NCBI GenBank assembly: GCA_963719805.1
Contig: CAVRDF010000010.1
Coordinates: forward strand, 186,001 to 250,000
Source of the DNA: JAMXLO01 sp963719805
GTDB taxonomy: Bacteria > Pseudomonadota > Alphaproteobacteria > Acetobacterales > Acetobacteraceae
Direction of reading: 5' to 3'
DNA length: 64,000 nt
Part shown: piece by piece, positions 57,672 to 64,000 of the stretch
Position numbering within the stretch: the stretch's first letter is position 1
How the letters are laid out: each line of letters begins with the position of its first letter
Program-made: the position numbers and the translations under genes
The notes under the pieces: model-generated
Told to the model about the DNA's origin: nothing
What the model saw: the letters and a program-made list of their open reading frames with translations, nothing else
The model's database searches: none

Positions 57672-58244
57672 TCAGCTCTCCTTGCTGTCGGCGGATTCGA
57701 AAACCACGCCTTCGTAGAATTCGGTGAGCGGCATCTCGATGCCGATTTCCGGCATCGCCACGACCGCGTTGGCGCCGAGCACGTGGCCGACCCAGTCGTC
57801 GCCGGCGCGGGCGAACACGGTGGCGCCGATGAAGTCCTGCTCGAGGATCACGTACCGCTGGATGGATGGCGTGTCGCGGTATTCCTGGTTCTTGACGAAA
57901 TGATCGATGCTGGCGGTGCTGGGGCTGAGGACTTCGAACACTACGACCGGTTCCGTAACCACCGTCGCGTTTCGTGGGACCTGAGAACATACGACAAAGG
58001 CATCAGGGTAGCGGATTGATTCGGCAACTCGGATCTTCAGATCGGCGGTATAGGCTTGGCACGGCTTGCCTCGTAACCGGATGCCCAACGCGATTGCCAG
58101 GTTGCGCTGAATTGCGGAATGCCCAGCGGTGCCCCCGGTCATCGCAGTCGGTGCAAACCCGTCGAATTCCCAGCGGAGTTCCTGCCCGTGTTCCCAGGCA
58201 AGGAATTCCTCCATCGTCATCGGGCGCTGCGCTGCGACGCTCAT
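57672..58244 (-). CDS. Uma2 family (DUF820) PD-(D/E)XK-like protein
   Basis: A 190-residue Uma2-fold protein, related to restriction-endonuclease-like nucleases of unproven role. Family features: MTMEEFLAWEHGQELRWEFD near the start, HSAIQRNLAIALGIRL, the catalytic-type YPDAFVVC and VVFEVLSPST, and YVILEQDF. ATG 58244 chosen; a longer frame upstream is antisense to the next gene. It precedes the TPP subunits on the same strand with no gap. Uma2 genes are often single and mobile; here it may simply be inserted into a metabolic operon. Confidence 0.86.
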   Translation of the reverse strand: MSVAAQRPMTMEEFLAWEHGQELRWEFDGFAPTAMTGGTAGHSAIQRNLAIALGIRLRGKPCQAYTADLKIRVAESIRYPDAFVVCSQVPRNATVVTEPVVVFEVLSPSTASIDHFVKNQEYRDTPSIQRYVILEQDFIGATVFARAGDDWVGHVLGANAVVAMPEIGIEMPLTEFYEGVVFESADSKES

Positions 58245-58322
58245 GGCGCTGCCAATGTGCGACGCCTTGCGCCAGGCGGCAACCGTTCGTAAGGAGGCGG
58301 GACGAAGGATCAGGAGGCCCCG

Positions 58323-59810
58323 ATGACTGATGCGGCGTATGACGTGATCGTGGTTGGCGCGGGCAATGCCGCGCTGTGCGCCGCTCTTTCCGCGCTCGAG
58401 CAGGGTGCCAAGGTCCTGGTGCTGGAAAAGGCCAGCGAAGAGGAGCGTGGCGGCAATTCCACTTTCACCGCCGGCGGTTTTCGTTTCGTGCATGAGGGCA
58501 CGGACGACTTGCGCAAGGACGTGCTGGTCGATTTGTCGGAGGCCGAGGCGAAGTCGATGTACATCCCGCCGTTCACGGCGGAGACCTACACCGAAGACCT
58601 GATGAAGGTGACGGAGAACCTGTCCGAGCCCGACCTGATCGACCTGCTGGTCGGACGCTCGCGCGACACCGTGGTTTGGATGCGCGAGAAGGGCGTGCGC
58701 TGGATCCCGATGTTCAAGCGCCAGTCGTATCTGGTGAACGGCATCAACCACTTCTTCGGCGGCATGGCAGTTGAGGCTGTTGGCGGCGGGTGGGGCCTGG
58801 TCGATTTCCTGTTCAAGTCAGCTGAACGCAATGGCATCCCGGTGCGCTACAACACCGGCCTGCGCAAATTGATCCAGAACCGCAAGGGCGAGGTCACCGG
58901 CGTCACGGTGTTTGGCCCCGACGGCTACGAGGATATCTCGGCGAAAGCGGTGGTGCTGGCCTGCGGCGGCTTCGAGGCCGATCCGGAAATGCGCGTACGC
59001 TATTACGGACCAGGCTGGGAGATGGCCCGCGTGCGCGGCACACGGCACAACACCGGCGACGGCATCAAGGCGGCGCTGGAAATCGGCGCGGCGGCGTTCG
59101 GTGGCTGGTCAACCTGTCATGCGGTGCAGTGGGACCTGAGCGCGCCGCCGTTCGGCGACCGCGTGGTGCTCGACAACTACCAGAAGCATTCATATCCCAT
59201 CGGCATCATGGTCAACGCTGACGGTCAGCGTTTCGTTGACGAGGGCGCGGACTGGCGCAACTACACCTATGCGAAGTATGGCCGCGAGGTGATGAAGCAG
59301 CCGCAGCGCATGGCGGTGCAGATCTTTGACAACAAGACCAACCACATGACGCGCGATGAGTATCGCATCCGGCAGGTGACCAAGGCGGAAGCCAACACGC
59401 TGGAAGAGCTGGCTGCGAAGCTCGAGATCAGTCCGGCGGGTCTGGTGAAGACGGTGAAGGAATTCAATGCGGCATGTCAGCCGGGCGATTTCAATCCGGC
59501 AATCCTGGATGGCAAGACGACCAAGGGCATCACGCCACCGAAGACCAACTGGGCACTGCCGATCGATGAACCGCCATATCACGGCTATGCGGTGACCTGC
59601 GGCATCACGTTCAGCTTCGGGGGCCTGAAGATCACCACGGATGGCGAGGTCGAGGACACGACCGGGCGTGTTGTTCCGGGGTTGTTTGCCGGCGGCGAGC
59701 TGGTCGGTGGGATTTTCTATCAGAACTACCTGGGTGGCGCGGGGCTGATGTCGGGCTCGGTGTTCGGGCGGATCGCCGGGCGAGGGGCTGGGAAATACGC
59801 GAAGGGGTAG
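58323..59810 (+). CDS. tcuA: FAD-dependent tricarballylate dehydrogenase-like flavoprotein (TcuA)
   Basis: A 495-residue fumarate-reductase/succinate-dehydrogenase-type flavoprotein. Rossmann motif YDVIVVGAGNAALCAALSAL; GGNSTFTAGGFRFV; GMAVEAVGGGWGL; C-terminal GLKITTDGEVEDT then VVPGLFAGGELVGG and YLGGAGLMSG. TcuA oxidises tricarballylate to cis-aconitate in Salmonella; close relatives act on other organic acids, so the substrate is uncertain. TcuB, the electron acceptor, and a tricarballylate transporter are not adjacent. It is divergent from Uma2 (78 bases). Confidence 0.83.
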   Translation: MTDAAYDVIVVGAGNAALCAALSALEQGAKVLVLEKASEEERGGNSTFTAGGFRFVHEGTDDLRKDVLVDLSEAEAKSMYIPPFTAETYTEDLMKVTENLSEPDLIDLLVGRSRDTVVWMREKGVRWIPMFKRQSYLVNGINHFFGGMAVEAVGGGWGLVDFLFKSAERNGIPVRYNTGLRKLIQNRKGEVTGVTVFGPDGYEDISAKAVVLACGGFEADPEMRVRYYGPGWEMARVRGTRHNTGDGIKAALEIGAAAFGGWSTCHAVQWDLSAPPFGDRVVLDNYQKHSYPIGIMVNADGQRFVDEGADWRNYTYAKYGREVMKQPQRMAVQIFDNKTNHMTRDEYRIRQVTKAEANTLEELAAKLEISPAGLVKTVKEFNAACQPGDFNPAILDGKTTKGITPPKTNWALPIDEPPYHGYAVTCGITFSFGGLKITTDGEVEDTTGRVVPGLFAGGELVGGIFYQNYLGGAGLMSGSVFGRIAGRGAGKYAKG

Positions 59811-59832
59811 CCCGACTTATCCAGCACGCGAT

Positions 59833-59876
59833 ACCGGGTTGCTTCGTCGCTGCGTTCCTCGCAATGACACGTGTCA
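59833..59876. repeat. Alphaproteobacterial dispersed repeat plus 12-base palindrome
   Basis: Between two convergent genes lies a stretch containing gggttgcttcgtcgctgcg followed by ttcctcgcaatgac. This resembles a short intergenic repeat seen in many copies in alphaproteobacterial genomes. Overlapping its end is a perfect palindrome, tgacacgtgtca (59865-59876). The combination could form a bidirectional termination structure, but copy number in this genome cannot be checked here. Confidence 0.5.
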
Positions 59877-59878
59877 CA

Positions 59879-61489
59879 TCAGACGTTCGATGGCGCGAGG
59901 GGTTGCCGGCCCCTGATCAGATCTGATGCGCGTTCCGCCAGCATCATCACGATGGCATTGATGTGCGCGGATGGCATGTCGGGCAAGGCGGCGGCATCGA
60001 CAACGCGCAGGCCCTCGGTGCCGCGTACTCGCAGGTCGGGATCGAGCACGGTGCCCATCGCACAGGTGCCCAGCGGATGATTGACCGTGATCACGTTGGC
60101 GCGGAGCCAGTCATCGATCTCGGCGTCGGTCTTCAATGCCTCAGTCGGCGTGATTCGTTTGCCGCGGAACCTGTCCATCGGTCTCTGGTAAGCGACTTCC
60201 TCGGCAAGCCGGACTCCGGCGCGCAGCGTGGCGCGATCGGCTGGATCGGCAAGGAAGTTGGCCACAACGCGAACCAGCGTGCGCGGATCGGAGGAACGCA
60301 ACGTCACCTCACCGTGGCTGCGCGGATGCAGCAGCGCCGGATGGATGCCGAAGGCGTCTTCATAGCGAGGCGTCACTCCGGGAAACCAGATGCGTGCATC
60401 CAGAAGTGCCGACAGGAAAAGGAATTCGAGGTCCGGCGCTTCGAGGTCAGGCTGGGATCTGATGAACGCCTTCACAGCATTGGGCAGCACGGTCGCCGGA
60501 CCTGATCTGAACAACCAGGCCTGCGCAATGGCGAGTGCGATCCGATCGGCTCGCATCAATCGTTGAAACGGCGATGAGCCGAGCCGCGACCATCGCAGTC
60601 TGACCTGCAAATGATCGCGTAGGTTCTTGCCGACCGGGAGATCGATCAGCGGAGTGATGCCGTTGTCCTTCAGATGCGCGGGCGGCCCGATGCCGGACAA
60701 CATCAACAATTGCGGCGAGTTGAACACACCGCCGCACAGGAGGACCTCGCGCTTCGCCTCGGCGTGTTGAGTGGCACCATTGTGCACGAACTCGATGCCC
60801 GTGGCTCGGGTGCCGCGCATGATTACCTTGGTAGCAAGTGCATTCGTTCGCAGCGTCAGATTGGGACGCTGCGAGACCGGCTTCAGGTAGGCGCTTGAGG
60901 CCGACGCCCTGCGGCCACGCCGTATTGTCAGTTGGCTATACCCAAGGCCGGTGAGTTCGGCCGCATTAGGATCATCGGTGGTGGGCCATCCCAAGAGCTG
61001 GCCGGCCTCCCACAAGGCGTCAAACAGCGGGTCGATGTCGCGCGTTGCCTGGGTGTCCAGCGGGCCTTTGCCGCCGCGCCAAGGGTCTTCGCCAAGTTCC
61101 CACGACTCGCTGCGCTTGAAGTAGGGCAACGCATCCGCGTAGGACCAACCGGTTGCTCCCTCGCGTGACCAGCGATCGAAATCGGCACGATGGCCGCGGG
61201 TATAGGCCATCACGTTGATCGAGGATGAACCCCCCAGGACTTTGCCTCGCAGCAGGGGAAGCTGACGGTTGTTCAGATTCGGCTCGGGCTCTGTCATGTA
61301 GCCCCAGTCGAACATCTTGTGCTGCTGAAGCTTGCCGAGCCCCAGCGGAATCTGGATGTAGGGGTGGCTGTCGCTGCCGCCGGCTTCGAGCAGCAGGACC
61401 GTTGCACCCGTGTCTTCGGTGAGCCGATTGGCGAGCACGCAACCGGCCGATCCGGCGCCGACGATGATGTAGTCGTAGCCGGCACGCAT
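59879..61489 (-). CDS. GMC-family FAD-dependent oxidoreductase (choline dehydrogenase-like)
   Basis: A 536-residue GMC oxidoreductase. N-terminal FAD motif YIIVGAGSAGCVLANRLTED, the GMC signature around RGKVLGGSSSINVMAYTRGH, the second signature GGVFNSPQLLMLSGIGP, and C-terminal VNHPLGTCAMG with the catalytic histidine, followed by VVDAAALPDMPSAHINAIV. Oxidises an alcohol to an aldehyde or acid, passing electrons to a quinone or cytochrome; the substrate is not predictable. It lies 9 bases after the dehydrogenase gene that follows upstream on the same strand. Confidence 0.9.
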   Translation of the reverse strand: MRAGYDYIIVGAGSAGCVLANRLTEDTGATVLLLEAGGSDSHPYIQIPLGLGKLQQHKMFDWGYMTEPEPNLNNRQLPLLRGKVLGGSSSINVMAYTRGHRADFDRWSREGATGWSYADALPYFKRSESWELGEDPWRGGKGPLDTQATRDIDPLFDALWEAGQLLGWPTTDDPNAAELTGLGYSQLTIRRGRRASASSAYLKPVSQRPNLTLRTNALATKVIMRGTRATGIEFVHNGATQHAEAKREVLLCGGVFNSPQLLMLSGIGPPAHLKDNGITPLIDLPVGKNLRDHLQVRLRWSRLGSSPFQRLMRADRIALAIAQAWLFRSGPATVLPNAVKAFIRSQPDLEAPDLEFLFLSALLDARIWFPGVTPRYEDAFGIHPALLHPRSHGEVTLRSSDPRTLVRVVANFLADPADRATLRAGVRLAEEVAYQRPMDRFRGKRITPTEALKTDAEIDDWLRANVITVNHPLGTCAMGTVLDPDLRVRGTEGLRVVDAAALPDMPSAHINAIVMMLAERASDLIRGRQPLAPSNV

Positions 61490-61498
61490 GCCGGTGCT

Positions 61499-62554
61499 TC
61501 AGTCAGCCGGTCTGATTCCCATGATCCGCTCGAAACGCGCGCAGTAGGCTAGCCAGACTTCGGGATTGATCAGGCGCGGCGGGCGCTTGCCGTCGAGGAT
61601 GTCGATCAACTGCTCGGCGGCGAAGCGCGCCATGTTGTCGCGCGATTCATGCGTGGCGCCGGCGGTGTGCGGACTTACCAGCACGTTGTCGAACGCCATC
61701 AGCTTGTGATTGTGCGGCGGCGGTTCGTCCTCCCACACATCCAGGCCGGCGCCGGCGATCTGCTTCGCTGTCAGCGCGGCTGCCAGCGCATCTTCGTCAT
61801 GGATGCCGCCGCGCGCGGTGGTGACGAGGTAGGCGTGCTTCTGCATCAGCGCGAACTGCGGCGCGCTCATCATGTTCTTCGACTCTTTGGTATAGGGGCA
61901 GTTGATCGAGACGAAGTCCGCGACGCGAAGCATCTCGTCCAGCGTGGCGACCTTCTCGGCGCCCTTCGCGGCGATCTGTTCGTGCGTCAGATACGGGTCG
62001 TACGCCAGCACGCGCATGCGGAACAGGCCCTTGCACAGTTCCGCCAGCCGTCCGCCGACATTGCCGATACCGATGATACCGACAGTCTTATCCAGCAGTT
62101 CCATGCCGATATAGTCGTTGCGCGGGATGCCATCGGCACGGCGCATGCGGCGATCGACTTCGATGATCCGCTTGGACAGCGTGAGCATCATCGCCAGCGC
62201 GTGTTCGGCGACCGCTTCTTTGTTGCCGCCCGACTGGTTGACCACGATGATGCCGGCGCGTGTGCAGGAATCCACGTCGATCGTGTCGTAGCCGGCGCCA
62301 TTCGACGACACCGCCACCAGATTCGGCGTCTTCGCCAGCAGCGCGTCGGTGACCTGCAGATGCTTGCCGATGACCTGGCGCGATGCACCGATCTGATAGG
62401 CATGCGCCTGCGACAGAACCGGTGTGGCTTCGGCGTCCGGCGTCTCGTTCTCGAGTTTGTCGAGCTGGATGTCTGGCCGCTTGGCCAAGATCTGCGCGAA
62501 CACCGGGCCGGACAGATAGTTCACATAGAACACGCGCTTCGCATTCGGCGCCAT
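61499..62554 (-). CDS. D-isomer-specific 2-hydroxyacid dehydrogenase
   Basis: A 351-residue NAD-dependent 2-hydroxyacid dehydrogenase similar to phosphoglycerate dehydrogenase. Cofactor motif GIIGIGNVGGRLAELCKG; catalytic Arg in TTARGGIHDEDAL; Glu in LDVWEDEP; His in VSPHTAGATHESRDN. No ACT domain, so not classical SerA. It converts a 2-oxo acid to a hydroxy acid or the reverse; in some C3-sulfonate pathways members of this family act on sulfolactate, but that is only a possibility here. It lies 12 bases after the aminotransferase. Confidence 0.9.
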   Translation of the reverse strand: MAPNAKRVFYVNYLSGPVFAQILAKRPDIQLDKLENETPDAEATPVLSQAHAYQIGASRQVIGKHLQVTDALLAKTPNLVAVSSNGAGYDTIDVDSCTRAGIIVVNQSGGNKEAVAEHALAMMLTLSKRIIEVDRRMRRADGIPRNDYIGMELLDKTVGIIGIGNVGGRLAELCKGLFRMRVLAYDPYLTHEQIAAKGAEKVATLDEMLRVADFVSINCPYTKESKNMMSAPQFALMQKHAYLVTTARGGIHDEDALAAALTAKQIAGAGLDVWEDEPPPHNHKLMAFDNVLVSPHTAGATHESRDNMARFAAEQLIDILDGKRPPRLINPEVWLAYCARFERIMGIRPAD

Positions 62555-62566
62555 GGAGGCTTCCTT

Positions 62567-63766
62567 TCAGGTGAGATCGCGACAGAACCGCTGGATGCGG
62601 GCGCAGGCCTCGCGCAGCGTGTCGGTATCGGTGGCATAGCTGAGGCGGAAGTGGTTGGGGCAGAGGAAGACCGCGCCATGCACCAGCGCGACACCAACTT
62701 CCTCCAGCAATGCAGTGACGAAACTCAAATCGTCGGTGATGCGCGTGCCGTGCGGCGTGGTCTTGCCCAGGCATCCTGCCATCGACGGAAACACATAGAA
62801 CGTGCCTTCCGGCTTGTGGCAGGTCAGTCCTGGCGCAGCGTTCAGCATTTCCACCACCATGTCGCGCCGCTGACGGAAGACGCCGACCATGTGGCCGATG
62901 AAATCGGTCGGACCGGTCAGTGCCGCCAGCGCGGCGGCCTGTCCGATCGATGAGGTGTTAGAGGTGGATTGGCTTTGCAGCTTGTCCATTGCCTTGATCA
63001 ACGGCAGGGGCGCGCCTGCGAAGCCGATACGCCAGCCGGTCATCGCATAGGCCTTGGAGCAGCCATTGATGGTGACGGTGCGGTCGCGCAGTTTCGGTTC
63101 CGCCTGCACTATCGTCGCCGGTTTTTCGTCGTAGGCGATCTTCTCGTAGATGTCGTCGGTCAGCACCCAGACATCGGGATGCCGCAACAGCACATCGCAC
63201 AGCGGCTTGAGGTCGGCCGCGGTATAGGTCGCACCGGTCGGGTTGCACGGGTTGTTCAGCAGCAGCCAGCGCGTGCGCGGTGTGATCGCGGCTTCCAGAT
63301 CGGCGGCGCGCAATTTGAAGCCATGGTTCTGTCCGCAAGGCACGAACACCGGCTGGCCGCCGGCCAGCGCGACGATGTCGGGATAACTGACCCAGCATGG
63401 CGTCGGCACAATGGCTTCGTCGCCATCGTTCAGCGTCGCCAGCATCGCGTTGAAGATCACCTGCTTGGCGCCGGTGGCGACGACGATTTCCTCCGGGCGA
63501 TAATCGATGCCGGAATCGCGGCGAAATTTCTCGGCCACAGCGCGACGCAACTCAGGCGTGCCGGCGACATCGGTGTATTTGGTTTCTCCCGCCTCGATCG
63601 CGCGGATCGCCGCATCCTTCACGTGGCGTGGCGTTTCGAAGTCGGGTTCGCCGGAGGAAACGCCGAGCACATCGCGCCCCTCGCGTTTCAGCGCTGTGAC
63701 CTTCTGTCGGACGGCGATTGTCTGGCTTGGGCTGATGCGATCTAGGCGCTCGGCGGTTATTGTCAT
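62567..63766 (-). CDS. Class I/II pyridoxal-phosphate aminotransferase (aspartate aminotransferase-like)
   Basis: A 399-residue fold type I aminotransferase. PLP lysine in TINGCSKAYAMTGWRIGF; NPCNPTGATY as the PLP-binding asparagine; DDIYEKIAYDE for the cofactor aspartate/tyrosine; C-terminal HFRLSYATD with the carboxylate-binding arginine. The subfamily fits bacterial AspB/AspC-like enzymes acting on aspartate, aromatic or sulfonated substrates. It is the first of three - strand genes (aminotransferase, dehydrogenase, GMC), divergent from the DAO-type gene at the end. Confidence 0.9.
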   Translation of the reverse strand: MTITAERLDRISPSQTIAVRQKVTALKREGRDVLGVSSGEPDFETPRHVKDAAIRAIEAGETKYTDVAGTPELRRAVAEKFRRDSGIDYRPEEIVVATGAKQVIFNAMLATLNDGDEAIVPTPCWVSYPDIVALAGGQPVFVPCGQNHGFKLRAADLEAAITPRTRWLLLNNPCNPTGATYTAADLKPLCDVLLRHPDVWVLTDDIYEKIAYDEKPATIVQAEPKLRDRTVTINGCSKAYAMTGWRIGFAGAPLPLIKAMDKLQSQSTSNTSSIGQAAALAALTGPTDFIGHMVGVFRQRRDMVVEMLNAAPGLTCHKPEGTFYVFPSMAGCLGKTTPHGTRITDDLSFVTALLEEVGVALVHGAVFLCPNHFRLSYATDTDTLREACARIQRFCRDLT

Positions 63767-63823
63767 GCCGCAGACCCTAGCGGCGGGTTGCGCATCACGG
63801 CAACCAGCCGCATCGTACGCCGC

Positions 63824-64000
63824 ATGTACCAGCCCTTATCCGATCATGCCGGCCCGCCCGATGCGTATGTGCGTGCCGCACCGCCGCCGCCGCCCACACA
63901 GCCGTTGGAGGACCGGCGGCATGTTTCCGTCGCGGTGATCGGTGGCGGGTTCACCGGATTGTCGACCGCGCTGCATCTTGCAGGATCCGGCGTCGATGTC
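63824..64000 (+). CDS. FAD-dependent oxidoreductase, N-terminus (runs off the window)
   Basis: From ATG 63824: MYQPLSDHAGPPDAYVRAA, a run of five prolines, and then VSVAVIGGGFTGLSTALHLA, a textbook FAD-binding Rossmann motif. This is the usual start of DAO-family (glycine/D-amino-acid oxidase-like, PuuB-type) flavoproteins. Fifty-nine codons are present; the rest lies beyond the window. It is divergent from the aminotransferase, with 57 bases between starts. Confidence 0.85.
   Translation, partial: MYQPLSDHAGPPDAYVRAAPPPPPTQPLEDRRHVSVAVIGGGFTGLSTALHLAGSGVDV

Noticed and set aside
58245..58751. A longer Uma2 protein starting at 58751
   Set aside because: The extension is antisense to the TcuA-like gene; the Uma2 family start matches ATG 58244.

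Overview
The window is high-GC, gene-dense DNA from a free-living alphaproteobacterium. Gene content and neighbourhoods (ccmB-ccmA next to acnA, fsa-DUF484-xerC, sspB next to a class I fumarase, an SspB with a VVSLDAF tail) suggest Rhodospirillales, probably an Acetobacteraceae-like lineage. That placement is inference; no rRNA or tRNA gene was found to test it.

Layout. 1-10.7 kb is one end of a type VI secretion locus: the C-terminus of ClpV and hcp on +, then on - tagH, tssJ, tssK, tssL (with an OmpA-like tail), tssM, tagF and a PP2C phosphatase. 10.8-17.9 kb is an oligopeptide-type ABC importer (binding protein, two permeases, two ATPases) with an SDR gene upstream and a palindromic repeat pair inside the operon. 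18-21.7 kb holds a branched-chain amino-acid-type binding protein, an NHL/SMP-30-like protein, a LysE exporter and its divergent AraC regulator. 21.7-25.3 kb is accessory: an IS256-family transposase remnant and a PEP-CTERM secreted protein divergent from a large winged-helix/TPR regulator that ends in a rhodanese-like domain. 25.7-38.5 kb is housekeeping: priA, fsa, DUF484, xerC, glgP, ccmBA, acnA, a YqhA-like membrane protein and a luciferase-like monooxygenase. 38.5-48.9 kb is mixed: a decayed AraC fragment, a second luciferase-like monooxygenase, a GST, a lower-GC patch with a PhyH-like dioxygenase and a glycosyltransferase, two MFS transporters, a PNPOx-fold protein, a LysR regulator and an S58 (DmpA-type) peptidase.

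49-55.7 kb is one tightly overlapping + strand run: sspB, fumarase, a VOC protein, a VUT/YhhQ-like transporter, queA, tgt, queF and queG. The last five supply a transporter plus the late queuosine steps, with the early preQ0 steps (queD/E/C) absent from the window. 56-64 kb has two tiny genes (one a ribbon-helix-helix protein that seems to start at CTG), a two-subunit TPP enzyme like sulfopyruvate decarboxylase, a Uma2 protein, a TcuA-like flavoprotein, a GMC oxidoreductase, a 2-hydroxyacid dehydrogenase, an aminotransferase and the start of a DAO-type FAD oxidoreductase. This set could be an organic-acid or amino-acid catabolic region.

The most striking window-wide feature is that about a dozen otherwise well conserved genes (tssK, tagH, an NHL gene, lysE, fsa, glgP, acnA, a GST, an MFS gene, queA, tgt and perhaps a TPP subunit) are each broken by a one-base indel, after which the protein continues cleanly in another frame. 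Nearly all are +1. Consensus sequencing error is the simplest explanation, so these genes are listed as full-length with the break marked.
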